Source of the DNA: Pseudomonas sp.
GTDB lineage: Bacteria > Pseudomonadota > Gammaproteobacteria > Pseudomonadales > Pseudomonadaceae
DNA: 64,000 bases
Assembly (NCBI RefSeq): GCF_030147005.1
Contig: NZ_JASLAW010000165.1
Coordinates: forward strand, 1-64,000
Reading direction: 5' to 3'
The position numbers were made by a program, and so were the translations under genes. How positions within the stretch are numbered: the first letter of the stretch is position 1; each line of letters opens with the position of its first letter. The notes under the pieces are model-generated. The model saw nothing but the letters and a program-made list of their open reading frames with translations. It had not been told where the DNA came from and searched no databases. This document shows positions 6,854-14,948 of this stretch, piece by piece.

Positions 6854-7546
6854 ATGACTACCAGCGATCTACTGGAACAACTGTTGCGCGGCGCAGGGCA
6901 AGGCGGCGCTTCCTCGGGTGGCGGTTTGGGCGGCCTGCTTGGTGGGCTGCTCAAAGGCACCAGCGCCGGCAATGCTTCGGCCGGTGGCGGCCTGGGCGGT
7001 CTATTAGGTGGCCTGGGTGGCATGTTGAGCGGTGGCGCGGCAACGCGTCCGGCGCAAGGGCGCGCCGGTGGTATGAACTATGCCGCGTTGGCTTCTCTCG
7101 GGATGATGGCTTACAAGGCGTATCAGGCCTGGCAGAGCCAGCAGGCGAGCCAGCCGCAGCAAGCTTTCCAGACGGCGGACCAGCTCTCTGGGGCGCAAAT
7201 CGAAGCGCACAGCCATGCCGTATTGTGCGCGCTGATCGCTGCCGCCAAGGCCGATGGCCGGATTGATGAGAAAGAGCAGCAGCTGATTTCCAATGAGCTG
7301 GGCAAGCATACTGACGACCCGCAATTGCAGCAGTGGCTCGACGCTGAAGTCGCCAAGCCTCTGGATGCTGCGGATTTCGCTGAGTTGGCTTCCGACCCGG
7401 CGTTGGCCGCCGAGGTGTATCTGGCCAGCGTCATGGTGGTCGATGACCAGCAGGATGCCGAGCGCAATTACCTGGACGATCTGGCGGGTCAGTTGCAAAT
7501 CGATCCGCAGTTGCAACTGCACCTTGAGCAGCAGACCAAGGCCTGA
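6854..7546 (+). CDS. DUF533 / YebE-like TerB-fold protein
   Basis: The 230-residue protein begins at ATG 6854, with GGAGGG eight bases upstream. Residues 10-80 are Gly-rich with repeated GGGLGGLLGG blocks, a low-complexity region often seen in this family. The C-terminal half (about 120-225, HAVLCALIAAAKADGRIDEKEQQ) is the DUF533 TerB-like helical domain with an acidic DGRID motif. The E. coli relative YebE is an inner-membrane-associated stress protein of unknown activity. No operon partner is evident. Confidence 0.8.
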   Translation: MTTSDLLEQLLRGAGQGGASSGGGLGGLLGGLLKGTSAGNASAGGGLGGLLGGLGGMLSGGAATRPAQGRAGGMNYAALASLGMMAYKAYQAWQSQQASQPQQAFQTADQLSGAQIEAHSHAVLCALIAAAKADGRIDEKEQQLISNELGKHTDDPQLQQWLDAEVAKPLDAADFAELASDPALAAEVYLASVMVVDDQQDAERNYLDDLAGQLQIDPQLQLHLEQQTKA

Positions 7547-7636
7547 AGCCTCAGGCGCGGCCTTCCTGGCTGTAGCGCTCGGCGATCAGCGTGAGTAGCA
7601 AAGCGTCCGGCCGGATAAGGGATAGCCGATATGACT

Positions 7637-8248
7637 TCAAATACCCTGCGCCGCGAGAATGGCCAAATAAATCAATACCACGCCGCAGACGCCATAGCTG
7701 ATGCGTTGCCACATCGGCGAAGCATTCTTGCGCAGCACGTTGACCAGCGCGGCCGTTAGAAAGCAGGACAGTACCGACGCCAGCATGAAGCCGGCAAAAA
7801 ACATCAGGGTTTGCCCATGGCTCGGGGTGCTGCCGACGATGCCCGACAACGCGCTGCCCAGGGCGCCCCAATAAACGATGTTCTTCGGGTTGGCCAGGGA
7901 GATCGCCGCGCCCACCGCGAGTGCGTTTTTAGCGGAGCTGGCGGGGGCGCTGTCGATTTGCGGTAACTGCCAGGCATCGATCAAGCTGCGGATGCCGAGC
8001 CAGGCCAGGTACAGCGCGCAGATCACCGTCAACGGCACGCGCACCGCGTCATGCTGGATCAACAGCGCGATGCCTGTCAGCCCGATCACCGCCCAGACCG
8101 CGTCGCCAACCAGCGAGCCAACCTGCACCAGCAGAGCCGGAGTGAAACCGTGGAGCAAGCCTCGGCGCAGGGTCTCGGCGAGCACTGCGCCGGGAGAGAG
8201 GCAAAACACAAAACCGAAAACCAGCGCGTAGAAGAAAATTGTCAGCAT
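7637..8248 (-). CDS. LysE/RhtB-family amino-acid exporter
   Basis: A 203-residue membrane protein with about six hydrophobic segments and the family N-terminus FGFVFCLSPGAVLAETLRRG. The short motif SLANPKNIVYWGALG is typical of LysE/RhtB proteins, which export amino acids or their derivatives by proton antiport. ATG 8248 has AAGGA seven bases upstream. It is a single gene; the substrate cannot be assigned. Confidence 0.85.
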   Translation of the reverse strand: MLTIFFYALVFGFVFCLSPGAVLAETLRRGLLHGFTPALLVQVGSLVGDAVWAVIGLTGIALLIQHDAVRVPLTVICALYLAWLGIRSLIDAWQLPQIDSAPASSAKNALAVGAAISLANPKNIVYWGALGSALSGIVGSTPSHGQTLMFFAGFMLASVLSCFLTAALVNVLRKNASPMWQRISYGVCGVVLIYLAILAAQGI

Positions 8249-8350
8249 GCCCGCATCCTTCCGAGAAAGTGCGCGAGCATACGTCAGTGCCCGGATGGGT
8301 ATCCAGAGGGATATAACGCTGGGACGGGTTCGCCTTGCGGACCCGAGCGG

Positions 8351-8818
8351 CTAGCAGGCGATGCGGTCAAGTTCAGCCTTTAATTGAGCAGGGCTGAGGC
8401 GGACAAAGGACAGGGCGAAGAATGCCTGGCACCGGTGCGTAATGATGTCCAGCGTCGCACTGAACGCGGCGTCCACGCGGGCTTCATCGCCGTGGACATC
8501 CGACGGGTCCTCCAGGCCCCAGTGGGATTTTACGCACGGTCCGAAATACACCGGGCAGGCTTCACCCGCAGCGTTGTCGCACACGGTGATCACCACGTCC
8601 GGCGGGCTACCTTCAAAAGCATTATTGCCCTTGCTGTACAAGCCTTCGGTGCTGATGCCCGCCGCTTGCAGCGTACTCAGGCTACGCGGCAGCACCTGGC
8701 CTTTGGGGAAACTGCCGGAGCTGATCGCCTCAAAGCCTGGCGGGGCGAGGTGATTGAACACCGCTTCGGACAAAATGCTGCGGCAGCTGTTGGCGGTACA
8801 CATGAACATCACTTTCAT
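8351..8818 (-). CDS. arsC: arsenate reductase (low-molecular-weight phosphatase type)
   Basis: Reduces arsenate to arsenite for export. The phosphatase-type P-loop CTANSCR (Cys7 to Arg13), Cys80 (ITVCDNAAGEACP), Cys88 and Asp104 in EDPSD fit the thioredoxin-coupled ArsC class. It starts 12 bases after arsB with AAAGGAATG upstream, so the two form an operon. The usual ArsR repressor gene is not seen next to them. The length (155) is slightly more than the roughly 131-140 of Gram-positive relatives. Confidence 0.92.
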   Translation of the reverse strand: MKVMFMCTANSCRSILSEAVFNHLAPPGFEAISSGSFPKGQVLPRSLSTLQAAGISTEGLYSKGNNAFEGSPPDVVITVCDNAAGEACPVYFGPCVKSHWGLEDPSDVHGDEARVDAAFSATLDIITHRCQAFFALSFVRLSPAQLKAELDRIAC

Positions 8819-8830
8819 GACGGCATTCCT

Positions 8831-10114
8831 TTAGAGGCTCAGGCGCAAGGCGAGGGCGGCGAGGGTGACCAACAGCACCGGCACGGTCAGCACGATCCCG
8901 ACCTTGAAGTAGTAACCCCAGGTGATGGTGATGCCTTTGCGTGCAAGGATATGCAGCCACAGCAAGGTGGCCAGGCTGCCGATCGGGGTGATTTTCGGGC
9001 CCAGGTCGCTGCCGATCACGTTGGCGTAGATCATCGCGTCCCTGACCACCCCCACGGCATGGCTGGACTCGATGGAGAGCGCGCCGATCAACACCGTCGG
9101 CAAGTTATTCATCGCCGAGGACAACAGCGCGGTCAGTACGCCTGTGCCCATGGCCGCGCCCCATACGCCATAGCCGGCGAAGGTGTCGAGCCAGGTGGCC
9201 AGGTAGTCGGTCAGGCCGGCATTGCGCAAGCCGTACACCACCAGGTACATGCCCAGGGAAAAGACCACGATCTGCCACGGTGCGTCTTTCAGTACTTTGC
9301 GCGTGGAGATCTTGTGGCCCTTCGCGGCAATCACCAGCAACAGCACGGCGCATACCGCGGAAATCGCACTGATGGGAATGCCCAGCGGTTCCAGCGCGAA
9401 GCAGCCCACCAGCAAAATACCCAGTACCCACCAGCCGGCGCGAAAAGTCGCACGGTCGTGGATGGCATTGGCGGGTTGTTCCAGGTCGGCGGGGTCGTAG
9501 GCCTGCGGAATATCGCGGCGGAAAAACCAGAGCAGCACCGCCAGGGTCGCGGCGACGCTGACCAGGTTCACCGGCACCATCACCGCGGCGTATTCGTTGA
9601 AGCCGATCTTGAAATAGTCCGCCGAGACGATGTTCACCAGGTTCGACACCACCAGCGGCAGGCTCGCTGTGTCGGCGATGAAACCTGCGCCCATGACGAA
9701 AGCCAGCGTCGCCGCCGGTGAAAAGCGCAGCGCCAGCAGCATCGACATCACGATGGGGGTGAGGATCAAGGCCGCGCCGTCATTGGCGAACAATGCCGAC
9801 ACCAGCGCGCCCAGCAGCACCATATAGGCAAACAATCGACGGCCCCGGCCACGGCCCCAGCGCGCTACATGCAACGCGGTCCAGGCGAAGAACCCGGCTT
9901 CATCCAGCAACAGGCTGATGATGATCAACGCGACAAAGGTGCCGGTGGCGTTCCAGATGATGTGCCACACCACCGGAATATCCGCCAGGCTGATCACCCC
10001 GCAAGCCAGGGCCAGGATCGCGCCCAGTGTGGCGCTCCAGCCGACGCCCAGGCCCTTGGGCTGCCAGATCACCAGCACGATTGTAACGAGGAAAATCGCA
10101 ATTGCGACAAGCAT
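8831..10114 (-). CDS. arsB: arsenite efflux permease ArsB
   Basis: A 427-residue polytopic inner-membrane protein with 10-12 hydrophobic segments. It has the ArsB hallmarks FANDGAALILTPIV and NNLPTVLIGALS, and the segment IGSDLGPKITPIGSLATLLWLHIL. It extrudes arsenite using the proton gradient. arsC follows after 12 bases and a small gene (10134-10403) precedes it by 19 bases on the same strand, so all three may share one transcript. Confidence 0.95.
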   Translation of the reverse strand: MLVAIAIFLVTIVLVIWQPKGLGVGWSATLGAILALACGVISLADIPVVWHIIWNATGTFVALIIISLLLDEAGFFAWTALHVARWGRGRGRRLFAYMVLLGALVSALFANDGAALILTPIVMSMLLALRFSPAATLAFVMGAGFIADTASLPLVVSNLVNIVSADYFKIGFNEYAAVMVPVNLVSVAATLAVLLWFFRRDIPQAYDPADLEQPANAIHDRATFRAGWWVLGILLVGCFALEPLGIPISAISAVCAVLLLVIAAKGHKISTRKVLKDAPWQIVVFSLGMYLVVYGLRNAGLTDYLATWLDTFAGYGVWGAAMGTGVLTALLSSAMNNLPTVLIGALSIESSHAVGVVRDAMIYANVIGSDLGPKITPIGSLATLLWLHILARKGITITWGYYFKVGIVLTVPVLLVTLAALALRLSL

Positions 10115-10133
10115 GAATTAACGCTCCGATGGC

Positions 10134-10403
10134 TCAGCCGGTGCTGGCCCGTTGTGGTGTGTCGCCCATTGCATCCCGACGCAGCGCACCGTGTTGCAAG
10201 CAGGGCCGGCTTTCATCCAAGGCATGGATCAGTTCGCCTGAGTAAAGTTCGCGCTCGCGCTGGATTAATAGCGTCAGTCGCGCTTGAACGGCATCGGCCA
10301 GGCATTTGATCAGCACAGCCACGTAAGTCAAATCCTGATTTGGTTTGACGTGGATCAACTGCCCCACGCTCAACCACAAGTGATTGAAATTAAACTGAAA
10401 CAT
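10134..10403 (-). CDS. small hypothetical protein upstream of arsB, 89 aa
   Basis: The likely start is ATG 10403 (MFQFNFNHLWLSVGQLIHVKPNQDL), with AGGA eight bases upstream. The product is soluble and partly helical, with no DNA-binding or metal-binding motif, so it is not an ArsR repressor. It ends 19 bases before arsB and could be co-transcribed. A gene in the opposite direction starts 47 bases away (10450), implying a very compact shared promoter region. I do not recognise the family. Confidence 0.5.
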   Translation of the reverse strand: MFQFNFNHLWLSVGQLIHVKPNQDLTYVAVLIKCLADAVQARLTLLIQRERELYSGELIHALDESRPCLQHGALRRDAMGDTPQRASTG

Positions 10404-10449
10404 GAATGTCCTAAAGTGCCTGCCCATTGCTGATGAAGGAAGATCCCGC

Positions 10450-10665
10450 GTGACCCGAGCCACTCGTAACCTGCGCAAGACCCTGGATTCCGTCGCGGAA
10501 AATAACGAAACCGCGGCGTTCGATCTGATGCGCGCCGTCGAAAAGCTCGGCGATGAGGTGCTGCGCCAGCGCCTGCTCAACACCATTCACCGGTTGAACC
10601 AGGACGCCTACGAATTGCGCGAAGCACGCGACTCGGTGGAGTTGGTTTCGGTAAAGCTGGCCTGA
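10450..10665 (+). CDS. small conserved hypothetical protein, 71 aa
   Basis: I place the start at GTG 10450 because AAGGAAG lies seven bases upstream; an in-frame ATG at 10402 would overlap the divergent gene. The product (starting MTRATRNLRKTLDSVAENNE) is strongly helical and charged, with FDLMRAVEKLGDEVLRQRLL and HRLNQDAYELREARDSVE, and no signal peptide. It may be a small regulatory or adaptor protein; there is no functional evidence. Confidence 0.6.
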   Translation: MTRATRNLRKTLDSVAENNETAAFDLMRAVEKLGDEVLRQRLLNTIHRLNQDAYELREARDSVELVSVKLA

Positions 10666-10736
10666 GCAAGATCGTTCAAGACACGCGCCCGAGTGCGCCG
10701 GCATGCTTGTCGACTGTCTGTCGATGAGCCCAGTCC

Positions 10737-11432
10737 ATGTCTATTGCCCTACCTCATGACGCGTTCACGCGTGGCGCAATCGCTGTCATTCCGTTATCCC
10801 TGGCTTGTGCCCCCTGGGGGTTGCTCGCCGGTTCAATGGCCATCGATGCGCAGTTCACCCCGCTGCAAGCCCAGGGGTTGTCCGCCATCGTATTTGCCGG
10901 TGCCGCTCAATTGGTGGCGATCGGCATGGTCAAAAGTGGCGCCAGCCTGATCTCCATTGTGCTGACCACCTTGTTGCTGACCTCCCAACATTTGCTTTAC
11001 GGCATGCACATGCGCCCGACGCTGTCCTCGCTCAACGCCCGCTGGCGCATAAGCCTGGGCTTTCTGTTGACCGACGAGTTCTTCGCCCTGGTCAACCACT
11101 ATGACCGCCAAACCTTCAACCGCTGGTATGCCCTGGGCGTCGGGCTGACGTTTTATATCATCTGGAACCTGTTCACCCTGGCTGGCATTGTGCTGGGCAA
11201 AAGCATTCCCGGGCTGGACCAGTTGGGGCTGGAGTTTTCGATTGCCGCGACCTTTATCGCTCTGATCACGCCGGTGGTGCGCGACGTGCCGACGGTGGTA
11301 TGCGTCGCCGTCTCGTTGTTGTGCTCGGTGTGGCTGAGTTACCTGCACTGGGAATCGGCGGTGGTGGTTTCCGGCGTGTTGGGGATGAGCGCCGGGTTTG
11401 CCTGCAAGCGCCTGGGGGCAGGGCTGCGATGA
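10737..11432 (+). CDS. azlC: AzlC family branched-chain amino-acid exporter subunit
   Basis: The large subunit of an AzlCD-type amino-acid exporter, 231 residues with about six membrane segments. The N-terminal block AIAVIPLSLACAPWGLLAG, the segment GLSAIVFAGAAQLVAIGM and the phrase LTTLLLTSQHLLYGMHMRP are characteristic. The next gene, azlD, overlaps by four bases (ATGA), which confirms the pairing. In Bacillus, AzlCD exports 4-azaleucine and branched-chain amino acids. Confidence 0.9.
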   Translation: MSIALPHDAFTRGAIAVIPLSLACAPWGLLAGSMAIDAQFTPLQAQGLSAIVFAGAAQLVAIGMVKSGASLISIVLTTLLLTSQHLLYGMHMRPTLSSLNARWRISLGFLLTDEFFALVNHYDRQTFNRWYALGVGLTFYIIWNLFTLAGIVLGKSIPGLDQLGLEFSIAATFIALITPVVRDVPTVVCVAVSLLCSVWLSYLHWESAVVVSGVLGMSAGFACKRLGAGLR

Positions 11433-11740
11433 TCTACCTGATGATTGTGGCCATGGCACTGGTGGTATTTTTCAATCGCTACCTGTTTATCGAACCGCGC
11501 CTGCCGGTGCGGCTCAGTCGTGGTGTGCGTGAGTTCCTCGGGTTCGCGGTGCCGGGCATGCTCACCGCTATTTGCGGGCCGATTATTTTCCTCGCCGACC
11601 ACCAGCTCAACCTGAGCCCGAGCAACCCCTATTTGCTGGCCGGGATCTGCGCCGTGGCGCTGATGGCTTACACGCGCAGCGTGCTGGTCACTGTGCTGTC
11701 GAGCATGGCGTTGTTCTATCTGCTGCGCTGGTGGTTCTGA
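11429..11740 (+). CDS. azlD: AzlD small subunit of amino-acid exporter
   Basis: A 103-residue membrane protein with four hydrophobic segments and the AzlD-type motif LPVRLSRGVREFLGFAVPGML. The true start is ATG 11429, overlapping the azlC stop; the frame is open upstream but is only the shadow of azlC. A terminator hairpin follows at 11801-11825. Confidence 0.9.
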   Translation: MIYLMIVAMALVVFFNRYLFIEPRLPVRLSRGVREFLGFAVPGMLTAICGPIIFLADHQLNLSPSNPYLLAGICAVALMAYTRSVLVTVLSSMALFYLLRWWF

Positions 11741-11750
11741 GCCGCAGGCG

Positions 11751-11775
11751 AAAAAAAGCCCGCGGGAGGGCGGGC
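11751..11775 (-). terminator. terminator-like hairpin on the minus strand
   Basis: GCCCGC (11758-11763) pairs with GCGGGC (11770-11775). On the minus strand it is followed by seven Ts (11757-11751). It faces plus-strand azlD, so it could stop antisense transcription. Confidence 0.5.
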
Positions 11776-11800
11776 AGAAGGGAGACTTCTAAAAATGAGC

Positions 11801-11825
11801 CCGGCCACTATAGGCGGCCGGTTTT
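11801..11825 (+). terminator. terminator of azlCD
   Basis: CCGGCC (11801-11806) pairs with GGCCGG (11816-11821), followed by TTTT. It lies 60 bases past the azlD stop. Confidence 0.6.
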
Positions 11826-11910
11826 GCCTTCACAGTGAAACAAAGTTCATGGGCACGTCAGTTGGCGGCGGCGCAATGGTAGAGTCACGTTTTTCCAAGG
11901 AAGTACAGGC

Positions 11911-12264
11911 ATGCACAAAGTGTTTATAGGCGCATTGATACTGGCAACACTGGCCGGTTGCGCGGGTTCGAAGATGAAAGAGGCGCGCGCGGGCAGCCCC
12001 TACAAGACCATGGCGTCGGACAAGGCTACTCTGGTGGTTGCCCAATGCATCCAGTACGGCTGGCAGGATGAAAGCGTGTTTGGCGTTGATGCCGGCGGGT
12101 TCAAGGAGGCCACCGAGGCAGGTGGCTTCACGGTGTACACCACGGGTGGGGACTACTTTGTGGATGTGCTGAGTACGGGCGCCGGTTCTACCGTCAAGTA
12201 TTACGCCGCACAAGACACGATGCCCGCCAAGCGCCGTTTGGCTGCACTTGCCACTTGTCTGTAA
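11911..12264 (+). CDS. small outer-membrane lipoprotein, 117 aa
   Basis: The N-terminus MHKVFIGALILATLAGCAGSKM is a lipoprotein signal with lipobox LAGC. The mature protein has beta-strand-rich stretches (GGFTVYTTGGDYFVDVLSTG) and two further cysteines. Asp is not at +2, so outer-membrane sorting is expected. AAGGAA lies upstream. I do not recognise the domain. A long hairpin (12334-12396) followed by five Ts may be its terminator. Confidence 0.75.
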   Translation: MHKVFIGALILATLAGCAGSKMKEARAGSPYKTMASDKATLVVAQCIQYGWQDESVFGVDAGGFKEATEAGGFTVYTTGGDYFVDVLSTGAGSTVKYYAAQDTMPAKRRLAALATCL

Positions 12265-12333
12265 TACCTTGCCTTAGTTCTATTCGCAGTTGCCCGGTGG
12301 GACAGCCGTCGGGCATTGGCTTATTATTCACCC

Positions 12334-12404
12334 GCTCGCCCGACGTGATGGCTCTTTACCGGTACACGGATGTCGAGGCCGAAACGTCGGGCGGGCACCT
12401 TTTT
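12334..12404 (+). terminator. long-loop terminator-like hairpin
   Basis: GCTCGCCCGACG (12334-12345) pairs with CGTCGGGCGGGC (12385-12396) with one mismatch across a 39-base loop, and a T run follows (12400-12404). A third copy of CGTCGGGC at 12307-12314 could compete for pairing. It could end the lipoprotein transcript. Confidence 0.4.
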
Positions 12405-12417
12405 AAAGCCACGGTGT

Positions 12418-13122
12418 TCAACGTGGCATGAAGCCTAACTGCCAGCGCCGGGGAATCGCCAGGGTCGCCAGCCCCAACAACCCCGCCAGCGCACCGCTGA
12501 CCCACAGGGCGCGCAGGCCGATCTGCTGCTCCAGCAGCGCCCCAATCACCGCACCCACAAACATCCCTGCCCACGGTATCAGCTGCATGCGCCAGCCATT
12601 GCGGCGCTCGCCCAACAACCAGCGGCCCAGCCCGCGACCAAAACGCGAGAGCGCCCCAGTCACATAGGTGAGGCCCACCGGTACCCCGTTCACTTGCTCG
12701 ACGGCTGCGTTGAGCATGCCCATCGCGACAATCGCCGCCAACAGGGCGGGCAATGTATCGGCCCATGGCAGCAAGGCTGCGCCGCAGAGCAGGGCGCCGA
12801 TGCTCAGTAACAAGGGCAGCGCATGCCGCCTGCTCACGCGGCTGACAATCACGCCCAACGCGTTGCCGACAATGAAGGTGGCGACAAGCAATACCAAGCG
12901 CCCGGTCAGGCCGAGGTCGCCCGCACTGATCGCGACCGCCAGGCGCGTGGTGTTGCCGCTCATGAACGAGACAAAGTCGCCGCTGGCCATGAAACCGATT
13001 GCATCGGTCATGCCCGCCAGCACCGACAACCCGGCCACCAGCATCAAGCCCACGCGTCCACGCCAGCGCTGACGATGGGCGAGCGCCGCATTGGCGTAAG
13101 GTTTGGCGGGCGAAGGCAGCAT
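12418..13122 (-). CDS. DUF1275 / YoaK-family membrane protein
   Basis: A 234-residue protein with about six membrane segments. The family block LSVLAGMTDAIGFMASGDFVSFMSGNTTRLAVA is clear, and the later stretch NAAVEQVNGVPVGLTYVTGALSRFGRGLG is also typical. The function of YoaK proteins is unknown; they look like small transporters. It is transcribed alone and convergent with the upstream lipoprotein. Confidence 0.88.
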   Translation of the reverse strand: MLPSPAKPYANAALAHRQRWRGRVGLMLVAGLSVLAGMTDAIGFMASGDFVSFMSGNTTRLAVAISAGDLGLTGRLVLLVATFIVGNALGVIVSRVSRRHALPLLLSIGALLCGAALLPWADTLPALLAAIVAMGMLNAAVEQVNGVPVGLTYVTGALSRFGRGLGRWLLGERRNGWRMQLIPWAGMFVGAVIGALLEQQIGLRALWVSGALAGLLGLATLAIPRRWQLGFMPR

Positions 13123-13189
13123 GGGGCCGGTTTCCAGTGAGGTTATCCGGCCACTACCCTAGGGCGCTTTGCGAGTGCGCGCAATCACC

Positions 13190-14824
13190 TCACACAGATG
13201 TCAGGCGCCAACCCGTGCTGTGCCAGCTCAGATAATGGCTTGGCTCGATTGCCTGCAAGAACGCCTCATCGTGGGACACCGTCACCATCGCTCCGGTAAA
13301 TCCCTTCAAGGCCTGCTCAAAGGCAATCACCGTTTCCAGGTCCAGGTGGTTGGTCGGCTCATCCAACAGCAACAGTTGTGCCGGTGCCCCGCGCCACAAA
13401 GCGAGCGCCATCGCCGCTTTCAGACGCTCGCCACCGCTGAGCTGCCCCACTGGTTGGGTCACCCGCATGGCGTCCAGTTGCAGCAAGGCCAGGCGCGTGC
13501 GCAGTTCGGCTTCGGCCAGCGGTGTGTCGAGCAGGTTGAGCTGTTCCACAATGCTGCGCCGGTCGTCGAGTAGCGTCAGATGCTGGTCGATATACGCGCA
13601 GGACACCGGTACCGCGCACGTGCCACTCACGGCTTGCGATTGCCCGGCCAGCAGCTTGAGCAAAGTGGATTTGCCGCAGCCGTTCGGCCCGCGCACCGCC
13701 ACCCGCAGAGGGCCGGTCAGGTCAAGGGTCAGGTAGGTTGAAGGTGCAAGGGGGTCCAGCCAGGGCAACTGCGCCTGTTGCAGGCTCACGACCTGGCGCC
13801 CGTTGGACACCGCCGAACCCGGTAAGGCCAAAAAGGTTGGCGTGTCGTCCACCACACGCTCGTAGGCCTGGCGCACCTGCGCCTCGAGTTTGTCTTTGTG
13901 ATCGCGATGGGCGCTGCCCAGCGTACTGACGATTTGCGTGGCCGCACCTTTCCATCGCGCTCGGGTGAACCGATCGACGTTGGCGGTCTCGGCATATTTG
14001 CGTGAGCGCGCCGCGTTGTGCTGCAGGCTGTCATGCGCCTTTTGCAAGCGTCGACGTTCGCGGCGGCGTTGCTCACGGGCGAACTCCCACGCTGCGATGG
14101 CCGCTTGCTGGTGCGTGTCGCGTTGCTGAAGATAGGCATCGTAGTTGCCGCCATAAACCTGCGCACCCAACGGCGAAAGTTCGATAATCCGGCCCATGGC
14201 ATTAAGCAACTGCCGATCATGGCTGACCACCACCAGGCCACCGCGCCAATTGCCCAATTGCTCCAGCAGCCAAGCGCGCCCGAGGCTGTCGAGGTGGTTG
14301 CTGGGCTCGTCGAGGATCAGTAGTTGCGGCGCCGCCAGCAATGCGCCGATCAGCGCGACCCTGGCCAATTGACCACCGCTGAGCTGATCAGCCCGAGAAG
14401 CCGCGCCGAGTGCTGCCAGCCCCGCCGCATCCAGGGCCGCGCGCAGGCGTTCGGCAAGATCCCAGCGATCATCGATCAGTTCCAGGTCACCGGCCAAGCC
14501 TGCGCCCTGAGCCATGCGTTCAAGGGCGTCCAGGCACTGGGCGGTGCCGGTGAGGTCGGCGACGGTTGCACTCGGCCGAACCACCACGGCCTGGGGAACG
14601 TAGGCCACATGGGCGGGTGCCTTCAGCGCACCGGAGGAGGGAAGCAGGATACCGGCCATCAATTGCGCCAGGACACTTTTGCCGCGCCCGTTGCGGCCGA
14701 CGATGCCGGTAGGCGTCTGGTCGATGGAGAAATTGAGGTCTTCCAGCAAGGTTTCGCCATTGGCGAACTGGAAACACAGGTGTTGCAGGGAAACAAGCGC
14801 GGGCAGCCGGTTGACGTGAGTCAT
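13190..14824 (-). CDS. ABC-F family ATP-binding protein
   Basis: A 544-residue soluble protein with two tandem ABC ATPase domains and no membrane segment. Walker A motifs are GRNGRGKS (domain 1) and GPNGCGKS (domain 2). Signatures are LSGGQLARVAL and LSGGERLKAAM, and Walker B motifs end LLILDEPSNHLD and LLLLDEPTNHLD. A charged linker between the domains (EFAREQRRRERRRLQKAHDS) fits the ribosome-binding ABC-F class, which includes translation factors and antibiotic-protection proteins. ATG 14824 has GGAGG upstream. Which ABC-F subfamily it belongs to is not clear. Confidence 0.9.
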   Translation of the reverse strand: MTHVNRLPALVSLQHLCFQFANGETLLEDLNFSIDQTPTGIVGRNGRGKSVLAQLMAGILLPSSGALKAPAHVAYVPQAVVVRPSATVADLTGTAQCLDALERMAQGAGLAGDLELIDDRWDLAERLRAALDAAGLAALGAASRADQLSGGQLARVALIGALLAAPQLLILDEPSNHLDSLGRAWLLEQLGNWRGGLVVVSHDRQLLNAMGRIIELSPLGAQVYGGNYDAYLQQRDTHQQAAIAAWEFAREQRRRERRRLQKAHDSLQHNAARSRKYAETANVDRFTRARWKGAATQIVSTLGSAHRDHKDKLEAQVRQAYERVVDDTPTFLALPGSAVSNGRQVVSLQQAQLPWLDPLAPSTYLTLDLTGPLRVAVRGPNGCGKSTLLKLLAGQSQAVSGTCAVPVSCAYIDQHLTLLDDRRSIVEQLNLLDTPLAEAELRTRLALLQLDAMRVTQPVGQLSGGERLKAAMALALWRGAPAQLLLLDEPTNHLDLETVIAFEQALKGFTGAMVTVSHDEAFLQAIEPSHYLSWHSTGWRLTSV

Positions 14825-14948
14825 CAGCACCTCCAGGAAAATGTCGAACAGGCCAACAAGCGCGCCAGGCGGCTCGTTGCAGATACATTTTGGAAGGCTT
14901 AGTTGTTCACGTCGGCAATCGTCCCGTGAGTCAGAAGGGAGGCAGAGG

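Noticed and set aside
7551..7871. Minus-strand frame ending in LSLIRPDALLLTLIAERYSQEGRA
   Set aside because: The last 25 residues look gene-like, but the rest overlaps the LysE gene in the wrong frame. At most it is a gene remnant, and I cannot support it.
8384..9721. Long plus-strand open frame (445 codons) over arsC and arsB
   Set aside because: It is antisense to two clear arsenic genes, is rich in His, Gln and Arg as GC-rich shadow frames are, and has no start site or family resemblance.
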